A DNA stretch of 10,148 bases from Candidatus Aerophobus profundus SCGC AAA252-L23 (GTDB lineage: Bacteria; Aerophobota; Aerophobia; Aerophobales; Aerophobaceae): assembly GCA_000402295.1 (NCBI GenBank), contig AQRW01000130.1:142-10289 (forward strand). The letters are read 5' to 3'. This document shows positions 1 to 6,400 of this stretch, one piece after another. Both the position numbers and the translations under genes were made by a program. Every line of letters starts with the position of its first letter. Positions within the stretch are counted from its first letter, which is position 1. A model generated the notes under the pieces. It made no database searches and had not been told where the DNA came from. It saw only the letters and a list, made by a program, of their open reading frames with translations.

Positions 1-99
1 AACTGTGAGTTTCACCGGTGATTTAACAATTTCTCCATCATCGTTCAGGACCGCTACCACCAGAGACTTTTTGCTAATGTCAATCCCGGCGTAATACAT
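1..99 (-). CDS. IS110-family transposase, N-terminal fragment (cut by window edge)
   Basis: The minus strand from 99 reads 33 codons beginning MYYAGIDISKKSLVVAVLND without a stop before the window edge. The G-I-D-I-S-K motif close to the N-terminus is the signature of the RuvC-like DEDD domain of IS110-family transposases, with D7 as the first catalytic acid. The start is set by an AAGGAG ribosome binding site about 8 nt upstream (near 107-113 on the plus strand); an ATG slightly further upstream is out of frame. IS110-family enzymes recombine DNA under guidance of a bridge RNA. Most of the protein, including the C-terminal serine domain, lies outside the window, so whether the element is intact cannot be judged. 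Confidence 0.85.
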   Translation of the reverse strand, partial: MYYAGIDISKKSLVVAVLNDDGEIVKSPVKLTV

Positions 100-282
100 T
101 CATGAATCTCCTTTTCTTATCCTCTTCTCTAAGGATGGTTCCTCGCCGTCTCCCAACTACATAGCCTCACGGGCTGGATGAACGATACCTACACAATGTG
201 CAGACTCGCATGCTACTTGATAAATGTTTTATTCTTAGCTTAACTTACAGAACTATACGGTCCAATACATATTCACCTCATA
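100..282 (-). ncRNA. candidate bridge RNA / non-coding left end of the IS110-family element
   Basis: About 180 nt separates the predicted transcription start (near 282, minus strand) from the transposase start at 99, and I see no coding sequence in it. In IS110-group elements such as IS621 the non-coding end upstream of the transposase encodes a structured bridge RNA of roughly this length, with loops pairing to target and donor DNA. Only short local stems are visible, for example AGCC/GGCT near 163-175. I could not assign the guide loops. The call rests on position, length and promoter, not on a confirmed fold. Confidence 0.4.
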
Positions 283-290
283 GTGAATAT
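269..290. repeat. perfect 8-bp inverted repeat overlapping the IS promoter
   Basis: ATATTCAC (269-276) and GTGAATAT (283-290) are perfect complements separated by 6 nt. The repeat overlaps the last bases of the minus-strand -10 box and the expected transcription start. It could be an operator, a feature of the element's end, or a hairpin in read-through RNA. Confidence 0.55.
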
Positions 291-316
291 TATACCAGGG
301 TAGCTATAAGTTTCAG
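289..316 (-). promoter_or_regulatory. putative promoter of the IS110-family element
   Basis: On the minus strand a perfect TATAAT -10 box (289-294) follows a CTGAAA -35-like hexamer (311-316) after 16 nt. It points towards the transposase and would start transcription near 282, about 180 nt before the start codon. The -35 match is only partial. Confidence 0.5.
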
Positions 317-320
317 CCCA

Positions 321-393
321 GGTAGCCGCAGCTTTTAAGCTGCGAAGAAGAGACCACCGTGCAAATAAACGCAGGCTAAAGCCTGCGCCTACC
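321..393 (+). repeat. dispersed palindromic repeat, copy 1 (plus orientation)
   Basis: The unit is bounded by near-perfect 11-bp inverted termini, GGTAGCCGCAG and CTGCGCCTACC. It contains two hairpins with 8-bp perfect stems and 2-nt spacers: CGCAGCTT/AAGCTGCG (327-344) and CGCAGGCT/AGCCTGCG (370-387). Related units in the opposite orientation lie at 5139-5194 and from 10097 to the window end. Relative to copy 3 this copy has roughly 17 extra bases between the hairpins. It is non-coding, and the terminal inverted repeats with internal palindromes suggest a REP- or MITE-like element. Confidence 0.85.
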
Positions 394-435
394 AACTGCT
401 TTTCTAATTAAGAATTTCCAAGTTGATGCGCTAAC

Positions 436-579
436 CTGTCATTGAGAGAAGCGACATTTCTCTCCGGGCTCGGAAGAGGCTTAGCAACCTCTGAGATTGC
501 CACGCCTACTTTCAGGAGGCTTGCAATGACAGAGAGAGTGAGATTGCCACGTCTGCCTGCGGCAAACTCGCAATGACAG
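436..579. repeat. composite MITE-like repeat with CTGTCATTG/CAATGACAG termini
   Basis: CTGTCATTG (436-444) is matched in inverted orientation by CAATGACAG at 524-532 and again at 571-579. Both right ends are preceded by GAGATTGCCACG (493 and 540), so the right half is tandemly duplicated with diverged inner sequence. This resembles a widespread class of dispersed palindromic repeats (TGTCATTG...CAATGACA) seen in many environmental bacterial genomes. No coding sequence is visible here. The stretch 394-435 between the repeats shows nothing recognisable. Confidence 0.75.
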
Positions 580-638
580 TGGGGGAAAACAGCCTTGGTA
601 GATCCCCATGCCTTAGGGTTGTTGGGGAAGCTGGTCGG

Positions 639-666
639 TTGACAAAAAAATACAGGGCGGTATTAT
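639..666 (+). promoter_or_regulatory. sigma-70-type promoter of the GRE operon
   Basis: A consensus TTGACA -35 box (639-644) is separated by 16 nt from TATTAT (661-666), one mismatch from TATAAT. Transcription should start near 672-674, about 65 nt before the GRE start codon. It lies directly upstream of a perfect palindromic operator. No other equally good promoter was found ahead of the later genes, so it probably drives the whole run to 9518. Confidence 0.8.
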
Positions 667-676
667 GAAAATCACT

Positions 677-692
677 ATGTTAACGTTAACAT
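677..692. promoter_or_regulatory. LacI-family operator
   Basis: ATGTTAACGTTAACAT is a perfect 16-bp palindrome centred on CG. The central CpG is typical of LacI-family sites, where the hinge-helix leucine inserts into the minor groove. It begins a few bases after the expected transcription start, a position that blocks initiation or escape as lac O1 does. The likely ligand is the LacI-family protein encoded at 5228-6271 in the same operon. No second copy is visible in the window. Confidence 0.8.
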
Positions 693-704
693 ACAATCCA
701 TTAA

Positions 705-723
705 CCAGGAATTAGATTCCTGG
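705..723 (+). promoter_or_regulatory. 5'UTR hairpin just upstream of the GRE start
   Basis: CCAGGAAT (705-712) and ATTCCTGG (716-723) form a perfect 8-bp stem with a 3-nt loop, extendable by an A-T pair. It ends 14 nt before the start codon and just before the weak Shine-Dalgarno AAGGG (725-729). There is no U-tract, so it is not a terminator. It could stabilise the mRNA 5' end or affect ribosome loading. Confidence 0.55.
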
Positions 724-737
724 TAAGGGCAGGCAAA

Positions 738-3113
738 ATGACCCTGTCTCAAAAAAACTACAGTGTTTCTCCCCGGATCCAAAGATTAAAAAAAGAGATT
801 CTTTCAACTAAAAGGGAAATCTCTATTGAAAGAGCTATTTTGATGACTGAAAGTTTCCTGAAGACCCCGGGAGAACCTACCATAATTCGAAGAGCTAAGG
901 CTCTGAGACACATTTTAAATCATATTAAAATAAAGGTAACTTCGGATGAGTTAATTGTAGGAAACAGGTCTCTTCTTCCCAGGGCAGGAGTGGTTGCTCC
1001 GGAGTGTTCAATCCGGTGGTTGAATGAAGAACTTGATACCATTAGTATTAGAGGGCAGGAATCTTTTTTTATTAGTGAGGAAAACAAGCGGAAACTGAGA
1101 GAAGAAATTTTCCCCTATTGGAAGGGGAAAACCTTAAAAAATGAAATCGAGGCTTCTCTTTCCCAAGAAACTAAAATTGCTCGAGAGGCTAAGGTATTTA
1201 CTTTAAACCAGACCACCCATAATCAAGGTCATATACTTCCCCATGTAGAGAAATGGCTGAGAAAAGGGATAAGAGAATTACGCAACCAAGTGAAAGAGAA
1301 ATTACTGGTATCTCATAATGATAGGGAGAAGATAAATTTTTATCGAGCAGTGGATATTTCCCTGAAGGGTGCCTCTGAGTTCATTTTAAGATACGCAAAA
1401 TTAGCCGAGTCTAAGGCAAAGCAAAGTACCGGAGAAAAGAGAGAACACTTCGGAATAATTATGACTAACTGTGAGCATATTTTGGTTAATCCCCCTTCTA
1501 CCTTTCATCAGGCCGTCCAATCGCTCTGGTTTTTGTTTTTAATGCTCCATATAGAGTCGGTAGCCAGCTCCTTTTCTCCGGGGAGAATTGATCAATATTT
1601 ATTCCCCTTTTATTCAAACGATATCCAGGAAAATATTCTGACACCGGAAAAAGCCCTGGAGATAATGGAGTGTTTGTGGCTAAAATTCAATGAAATTGTA
1701 TTGTTGCGACCGGCCAAGGAAGTTAAGTATTTCGCTGGTTTCCCCATAGGATTTAATGTGGCCCTGGGAGGAATAAATGAGAAAGGAAAGGATGTCACTA
1801 ATGAGCTTTCATTTTTATGTTTAAAAGCTTCGGCCGATATTCGAATGCCCCAGCCAAATCTTTCGGTGCGTTTGCATAATCGGACTTCCCAAAAATTTCT
1901 TATGGAAGTTAGCCAGGTAATTAGCCTGGGATTTGGGATGCCTCAGTTATTTAATGATGAAATAATCATCCCTGCTTTGTTAAACCGAGGGATTAAACCT
2001 GATGATGCCCGTAATTATGCCATTATTGGATGTGTAGAACTGGGAATTCCCGGGAAAAGCCTTGGTCTCAGTGATGCCGCGTTGTTTAACTTACCTAAAT
2101 TATTAGAGTTGGTTATAAACAAGGGGAAAGATCGTCTCACTAAGAGAAAAGCAATCTTTTTAGATAAATCAAACGGCCACTTCAACTCTTACGAATCTCT
2201 GGAGAAGGCGTTAGAGAAAGAAATGGATTATTTTGTTGATCAGATGGTTGCGGGATGCAACATAGTAGATCAAGTACAGGCCCGAATTCTTCCCACTCCC
2301 TTCTTGTCTTCGGTAATGGATGAATGTCTAAGGAAAGGTGAGGATGTATCTCGGGGAGGCGCCAGGTATAATTTTACCGGACCTCAGGCCATCGGAGTAG
2401 CTAATTTGGCTGATTCTTTGATGGCCATCAAGAAATTTGTTTATCAAGAACAACAAATAGATCTTCTCTCACTCAATCATCTATTAGACAAAAATTTTCT
2501 TGAGGATGAACCCTTACGACAAAGACTATTGAATTTTTCTCCTAAATTTGGAAACGATATTGATGAAGTTGATCAAATTGCCAGGAAGTGGGCCAGACAT
2601 TACTGTTTATTAGTGGAGAGAAATAAGAATCCCCGAGGAGGAAGCTACCAACCAGGACTTTATACAATCTCAGCCCATGTTCCCTTGGGTTTAGTTGTTG
2701 GGGCCACCCCAGATGGCAGACGAGCTCGGGAACCCCTGGCTGATGGAGGACTTTCTCCCGTTAGAGAAAGAGAAAAGAAGGGTCCTACGGCAGTCCTTAA
2801 GTCAGTTAGTAAAATAGATCAACTGCTTTCATCCAATGGATCATTGCTTAACTTAAAATTCCATCCCAGCGTTTTTGGAGGGGAAAAATCCCTGAAAAAA
2901 TTTGCTGATTTCCTGGCCGGTTTTGTTCAACTGAAGTGTACGCATGTTCAATTTAATATTATATCAACAGATATTTTGCAGCAGGCAAAAAAGAATCCAG
3001 AAGCTTTTGGAGACCTGGTAGTCAGGGTGGCCGGTTACAGTGCCTATTTTGTCGAGCTGGATGAATCCTTGCAGAATGACATTATTACCAGAACTGAATA
3101 TGCTGGACTATGA
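738..3113 (+). CDS. glycyl radical enzyme, PFL2/dehydratase-like (Cys-x-Glu lyase type)
   Basis: A 791-residue, full-length cytoplasmic glycyl radical enzyme. The C-terminal radical loop reads VRVAGYSAY with the radical glycine at G766, followed by the usual DIITRTEY tail. The active-site motif is GCVELGIPGK: C432 is the thiyl cysteine and E434 the acid/base that marks eliminases (glycerol, propanediol and hydroxyproline dehydratases, choline TMA-lyase, isethionate lyase). Pyruvate formate-lyase has two adjacent cysteines there instead, so it is not a formate acetyltransferase. An upstream GHILPHVEKWL segment (164-174) matches the conserved G-H-x-x-x-D/N-Y-x-K-V region, with His at the D/N position. 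It is first in the operon and is followed directly by its activase. The substrate is unknown; the sugar transporter and kinase downstream suggest a sugar or polyol. The start is the first in-frame ATG after the promoter, with a modest AAGGG site 8 nt away. Confidence 0.93.
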   Translation: MTLSQKNYSVSPRIQRLKKEILSTKREISIERAILMTESFLKTPGEPTIIRRAKALRHILNHIKIKVTSDELIVGNRSLLPRAGVVAPECSIRWLNEELDTISIRGQESFFISEENKRKLREEIFPYWKGKTLKNEIEASLSQETKIAREAKVFTLNQTTHNQGHILPHVEKWLRKGIRELRNQVKEKLLVSHNDREKINFYRAVDISLKGASEFILRYAKLAESKAKQSTGEKREHFGIIMTNCEHILVNPPSTFHQAVQSLWFLFLMLHIESVASSFSPGRIDQYLFPFYSNDIQENILTPEKALEIMECLWLKFNEIVLLRPAKEVKYFAGFPIGFNVALGGINEKGKDVTNELSFLCLKASADIRMPQPNLSVRLHNRTSQKFLMEVSQVISLGFGMPQLFNDEIIIPALLNRGIKPDDARNYAIIGCVELGIPGKSLGLSDAALFNLPKLLELVINKGKDRLTKRKAIFLDKSNGHFNSYESLEKALEKEMDYFVDQMVAGCNIVDQVQARILPTPFLSSVMDECLRKGEDVSRGGARYNFTGPQAIGVANLADSLMAIKKFVYQEQQIDLLSLNHLLDKNFLEDEPLRQRLLNFSPKFGNDIDEVDQIARKWARHYCLLVERNKNPRGGSYQPGLYTISAHVPLGLVVGATPDGRRAREPLADGGLSPVREREKKGPTAVLKSVSKIDQLLSSNGSLLNLKFHPSVFGGEKSLKKFADFLAGFVQLKCTHVQFNIISTDILQQAKKNPEAFGDLVVRVAGYSAYFVELDESLQNDIITRTEYAGL

Positions 3114-3117
3114 GATT

Positions 3118-4065
3118 ATGGAAGAACAGGAGAAAAATTTGACCCTTTCTAGCGAGCTTGATCATCCAGGGAGGATTTTCGATATCCAACGATTTAGCCT
3201 TCATGATGGACCGGGCATTCGCACTATCGTGTTTCTTAAGGGCTGTCCTCTTAGTTGTTTATGGTGTTCAAATCCAGAAGGGATAAGTCATCAAAGAGAA
3301 TTAATGTATTTCCCTAATAAATGTATCGGTTGTCAAACCTGTGTGAATACCTGCCCAAAAAGTGCTCTAACCTTGGAAAAAGGAACTATCAGAATTGAGA
3401 GGAACAAGTGTGACAATTGTGGTCAATGCGCGGAAGCCTGTCCTTCAGAAGCACTGCGTATCAGTGGAAAAGATCTATCCGTAGAAGAAGTTATCAAGGA
3501 AGTAGAAAAAGATCTGGTTTTTTACCAGGTTTCCGGAGGAGGAATAACCATTTCGGGCGGTGAGCCCATGAACCAACCGGAATTCGTAATTTCATTATTG
3601 TTCGCTGCTAAAAAGAGAGGAATTAATACCGCCCTGGAAACGTGTGGTTATGCCAATACAGAAACTTTTCTCCAGGTTTTAGCCCAGGTTGATTACTTGC
3701 TCTACGATATCAAACATATGAATTCGGAAAAACACCGAAAGTTTACCGGTAAAGATAATAAAATAATTTTAGAAAATTTGAAACAGGCTGTTAAAACCGT
3801 GTCCGGCTTAACGGTACGTGTTCCCTTGATTCCTGGGTTCAATGATTCATCCGAGGAAATAAGGGAGATTGCTTCCTTTGTCTCGTCCCTTTCCATTACC
3901 TCTTTGGACATCTTACCCTACCACAGACTTGGTTTATCGAAATACCGAAGTTTAGGAAAATTCTTTGGAATGGATGGGATAAAGCCTTTGGAACGAAGTA
4001 GAGCCGAAGAGTTGAAACATAACCTAGAGGAGAAATATCTTCTGAAAGTTCGAGTGGGAGGATAG
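3118..4065 (+). CDS. glycyl radical enzyme activase (radical SAM, two extra 4Fe-4S clusters)
   Basis: This enzyme uses SAM to abstract hydrogen from the radical glycine of the upstream GRE. From ATG 3118 it has 315 residues. The N-terminal FDIQRFSLHDGPGIRT block leads into the radical-SAM cluster motif C43-x3-C47-x2-C50. An inserted ferredoxin-like domain has two four-cysteine sets (C69, 72, 75, 79 and C98, 101, 104, 108), as in activases of dehydratase-type GREs but not PflA. The SAM-binding GGEP lies at 147-150. The start is uncertain. ATG 3118 lies 4 nt after the GRE stop but lacks a clear Shine-Dalgarno. An in-frame TTG at 3139 has AGGAG exactly 6 nt upstream and would give MTLSSELDHPG. 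An in-frame ATG at 3100 would overlap the GRE gene. All domains are intact with any of these. Confidence 0.93.
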   Translation: MEEQEKNLTLSSELDHPGRIFDIQRFSLHDGPGIRTIVFLKGCPLSCLWCSNPEGISHQRELMYFPNKCIGCQTCVNTCPKSALTLEKGTIRIERNKCDNCGQCAEACPSEALRISGKDLSVEEVIKEVEKDLVFYQVSGGGITISGGEPMNQPEFVISLLFAAKKRGINTALETCGYANTETFLQVLAQVDYLLYDIKHMNSEKHRKFTGKDNKIILENLKQAVKTVSGLTVRVPLIPGFNDSSEEIREIASFVSSLSITSLDILPYHRLGLSKYRSLGKFFGMDGIKPLERSRAEELKHNLEEKYLLKVRVGG

Positions 4066-4070
4066 AGGAA

Positions 4071-5105
4071 ATGGCCAAAGTAATTATGGGAGTGGACATC
4101 GGCGGAACCAAAATTAAAGAGGCTCTCTATAGCGACAACGCGGTTATGCTTGATCACTTAATCTTTTCTACTCAGGCGGAACATGCCTGGCCTGATACCG
4201 TTAAGAAACTGATTAATAATATCAGGGCTATTTTGATTAAAAATAAGGTTAAAGTTGCCGATCTGGAAAGTATAGGGGTAGTTGCCCCGGGCCCTTTGGA
4301 TATCGCTACCGGAGTAATCTTAAAGCCACCGAACTTACCCGGGTGGCGGAACGTTCCTCTGAAAGAAATTTTGGAACATGAGTTTAAATGCCCGGTAAAA
4401 CTTGATAACGATGCTAATGTTGGTGCCCTGGGAGAACTATATTTTGGAGCAGGAAAAAATAATAATGACTTAGTCTATATTACTATTAGTACCGGGATCG
4501 GAGGAGGAATAATCATTGACCGAAAGCTCTATCGAGGCTGGAATTCTCTGGCCGGGGAAGTGGGACATTTCACCATAGATCCGGCTGGTCCAATCTGCCG
4601 TTGTGGCCAGGTGGGATGCTTAGAAGCCTTTGCTTCTGGTCCCAGCCTGGTGAGGCAAATGAAAGAAAAGCTAAAGGACAAATCAGATCCAATTTTTGGG
4701 GAAGTGGTAGAGGATGACCTGGAACATTTCTCGGCTCGAGATGTACTCAAGGCAGCCCGGAAAGGAAGCAGTTTAGCCAACGAAGTTTTAGAAGTGGCTA
4801 TTAAATATTTGGCCCTGGGTATTTCTATCGTAAATTATATTGTGAACCCAGAGAAATTCATTCTCGGAGGAGGAGTTATTCAAACCGATCAGGCAGATGA
4901 ATTAATTATTAAGCCGCTGATTAAGAAACTCCAGGAAATCTGTCGTTATAAACCTTTTGTAACTCCGGTGGTGAAAGCTCTCTTGGGCTATGACTCGGTT
5001 ATATGGGGTTGTTATGCCTTAGCCAAAAGTGCTATCCCAAGTGATGGGGAGGAGCAAGATTCCTCACTTCGTTCGGGTAGGGGTGACTTCAGTCGCCCTT
5101 GGTAA
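4071..5105 (+). CDS. ROK-family sugar kinase (glucokinase-like) with repeat-derived C-terminal tail
   Basis: A 344-residue cytoplasmic kinase that transfers phosphate from ATP to a hexose or related sugar. Visible motifs are phosphate-1 DIGGTK (9-14), LDNDAN (111-116) with D114 as probable catalytic base, STGIGGG (140-146), GEVGH (162-166) and the zinc-binding CRCGQVGCLE (176-185), where C176, C178, C183 and H166 are expected ligands. No repressor-type N-terminal HTH is present, so it is a kinase rather than a ROK regulator. It starts 5 nt after the activase stop, with GGGAGG and GAGG ribosome binding sites. The last 20 residues (325-344) look like an extension encoded by repeat DNA; the recognisable fold ends at about S324. 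The exact substrate (glucose, N-acetylmannosamine, allose, fructose or another sugar) cannot be told from the sequence. Confidence 0.9.
   Translation: MAKVIMGVDIGGTKIKEALYSDNAVMLDHLIFSTQAEHAWPDTVKKLINNIRAILIKNKVKVADLESIGVVAPGPLDIATGVILKPPNLPGWRNVPLKEILEHEFKCPVKLDNDANVGALGELYFGAGKNNNDLVYITISTGIGGGIIIDRKLYRGWNSLAGEVGHFTIDPAGPICRCGQVGCLEAFASGPSLVRQMKEKLKDKSDPIFGEVVEDDLEHFSARDVLKAARKGSSLANEVLEVAIKYLALGISIVNYIVNPEKFILGGGVIQTDQADELIIKPLIKKLQEICRYKPFVTPVVKALLGYDSVIWGCYALAKSAIPSDGEEQDSSLRSGRGDFSRPW
5043..5105 (+). repeat. repeat-like DNA forming the 3' end of the kinase gene
   Basis: This stretch includes a GATTCCTCACTTCGTTCGG segment resembling the inner part of TGTCATTG-type repeats, then a hairpin GGGTGAC/GTCGCCC with a TTCA loop (5081-5098, one G-T wobble). 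It is read in frame as the last residues of the ROK kinase before the TAA. This points to insertion or accretion of palindromic repeats that displaced the original stop codon. Confidence 0.45.
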
Positions 5106-5138
5106 AGCAAGAAATAGAGGTAATTTGGGAGGCCACGT

Positions 5139-5194
5139 GGTAGGCGCAGGATTCATCCTGCGTTTATTTACGCCAGTTAAAACTTGCGGCTACC
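5139..5194 (-). repeat. dispersed palindromic repeat, copy 2 (minus orientation)
   Basis: GGTAGGCGCAGG starts the unit and GCGGCTACC ends it, the same termini as the 321-393 unit in reverse. The first hairpin is perfect (CGCAGGAT/ATCCTGCG, 5145-5162). The GTTTATTTAcGCcAG segment matches the inter-hairpin core of the other copies. The second hairpin is degraded (CAGTTAAAACTTGC). It occupies most of the 122-nt gap between the kinase and regulator genes. Confidence 0.8.
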
Positions 5195-5227
5195 TTTTAA
5201 GAAAGTATTTTGAGAGAAGGAATGGAG

Positions 5228-6271
5228 ATGGAATCCACTATCAAGGACGTGGCCAAGTTGGCCGGTACTTCTCTAATGACAGTGTCGCGGGTTCTCGATC
5301 ACCGCAAGAACGTAACCCCGGAAACCCGGGGAAAAGTACGATGGGCGATAAAGAAGTTGCACTATCGACCGCACCGGACGGCTATTGAATTGAGGACTAA
5401 ACGGTCCAACTTAGTGGGGGTAGTTATGGCCGACATTGCCAATCCATTTTATCCTCCCATCGTTCGAGGCATTGAAGATGTGTGCCGGGAACACGATTAT
5501 AACGTGATATTATGCAATACTGATGAAGATGTCCAGAGAGAAAATGATTTCATCCAAGTCCTTAAAGAGCGCTATACCGAGGCAATTATTATTTGTTCCG
5601 CAAAAGCGAAAATTGATAATCAGGCAGAATTGTTTGCCTCTTTTCGCAGCACCGTATTTTTGAATCGGAGGCCTCGAAATGTTAAAGGAGATTTAGTTGT
5701 CAGTGATAATTTCAAGGGTGCTTACCTGGCCGTTGAGTACCTGATAGAGAAGGGACATCAAGAAATTGCGGTTATTAACGGCTCACAGTGTTTTAGTACC
5801 GGAAGAGAGCGTTTTAGAGGGATAAAAAAGGCTCTGAGAGATAAGGGAATTCAACTAAAGGATAAGTATGTAGAATTTACTAATTCTTCCATTGAGGGTG
5901 GATACCGGGCCGCGAAAGAACTTCTTAATCTACCTTCACTCCCTACCGCTATTTTCTCTGGTAACAACTTTATGACCCTGGGCTTAATGAAGGCGATCAA
6001 AGAGGCTCGGATAAAAGTTCCTGATCTAGTCTCGATAGTTGGCTTTGACGAAACCAGTTGGAGCGAAATCACCGACCCTCCTCTCACTACCATTAAGCAG
6101 CCGACCTACGAAATAGGAGTAGCCGCAGCAAAACTTATTATGTTCAGGCTTAATAATCCCCAAAGTCCCTATGTGGAGAAGAAATTAAAACCTACGTTGA
6201 TCATACGGGATTCCGTAAAACAAATAGTCCAACATCAAACCATTATTACCGAGGTCTTGATGGCAAACTGA
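5228..6271 (+). CDS. LacI-family transcriptional regulator
   Basis: A 347-residue sugar-responsive repressor. Residues 1-24, MESTIKDVAKLAGTSLMTVS and following, form the LacI-type helix-turn-helix. A hinge region (YRPHRTAIELRTKRS) retains the leucine expected to insert at a central CpG. The rest is a periplasmic-binding-protein-like effector domain beginning NLVGVVMADIANPFYPPIVRGIE and containing the typical VGFDE and PPLTTIKQP motifs near the C-terminus. The start is chosen because AAGGA (5217-5221) lies 6 nt before ATG 5228; ATG 5222 directly abuts that site, and TTG 5210 would also be open. The gene lies inside the operon, so it is probably autoregulated through the palindrome at 677-692. 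The effector is presumably the imported sugar or its phosphate (inference). Confidence 0.93.
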   Translation: MESTIKDVAKLAGTSLMTVSRVLDHRKNVTPETRGKVRWAIKKLHYRPHRTAIELRTKRSNLVGVVMADIANPFYPPIVRGIEDVCREHDYNVILCNTDEDVQRENDFIQVLKERYTEAIIICSAKAKIDNQAELFASFRSTVFLNRRPRNVKGDLVVSDNFKGAYLAVEYLIEKGHQEIAVINGSQCFSTGRERFRGIKKALRDKGIQLKDKYVEFTNSSIEGGYRAAKELLNLPSLPTAIFSGNNFMTLGLMKAIKEARIKVPDLVSIVGFDETSWSEITDPPLTTIKQPTYEIGVAAAKLIMFRLNNPQSPYVEKKLKPTLIIRDSVKQIVQHQTIITEVLMAN

Positions 6272-6319
6272 AGTTAGGTTAAAAAGGTATGATTAGCGGC
6301 AAATAAACTATAAAGAGCT

Positions 6320-6330
6320 AAGGAGGTGAT
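6320..6330 (+). promoter_or_regulatory. extended Shine-Dalgarno far upstream of the binding-protein gene
   Basis: AAGGAGGTGAT is an 11-nt match to the complement of the usual 16S rRNA 3' end. It lies 56 nt before the binding-protein start codon, which has its own GGAG at 6377-6380. It precedes a 23-residue ORF (6329-6400) by only 2 nt. It may be a ribosome standby site or the initiation site of a leader peptide. Confidence 0.6.
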
Positions 6331-6400
6331 GAAATCAGGAGTCGTGGGTGGAATAATTTTCCAAGTTTTCCAAGAAGGAGAAAAAAATGTCAAAAGGTAA
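6329..6400 (+). CDS. possible 23-residue leader ORF overlapping the binding-protein start
   Basis: ATG at 6329 opens a 23-codon frame (MKSGVVGGIIFQVFQEGEKN, then three more residues) ending at TAA 6398-6400. It overlaps the first 14 bases of the binding-protein gene in another frame. It is preceded by the strongest Shine-Dalgarno sequence in the window, but the 2-nt spacing is unusually short; GTG 6344 in the same frame is an alternative. The peptide resembles no family I know. It could couple translation to the binding-protein gene, or it could be a chance frame downstream of a standby site. Confidence 0.3.
   Translation: MKSGVVGGIIFQVFQEGEKNVKR

Noticed and set aside
321..579. CRISPR array
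   Set aside because: The repeats are palindromic, differ in length and are not separated by uniform spacers.
738..3113. Annotating the GRE as pyruvate formate-lyase
   Set aside because: PFL has two adjacent cysteines at the active site; this protein has Cys-Val-Glu, and its activase carries the extra ferredoxin-like clusters absent from PflA.
5184..5211. Promoter within the repeat ahead of the regulator gene (TTGCGG-16-TATTTT)
   Set aside because: Both boxes are poor and the start would lie about 10 nt before the start codon.
5029..5388. A 119-codon plus-strand frame spanning the kinase end, repeat and start of the regulator gene
   Set aside because: It overlaps two well-supported genes in another frame, runs through repeat DNA and has no recognisable protein features.
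6257..6314. Internal promoter before the binding-protein gene (TATGAT 6288, TATAAA 6309)
   Set aside because: No -35 box at a suitable distance; TTGATG at 6257 is 25 nt from TATGAT.
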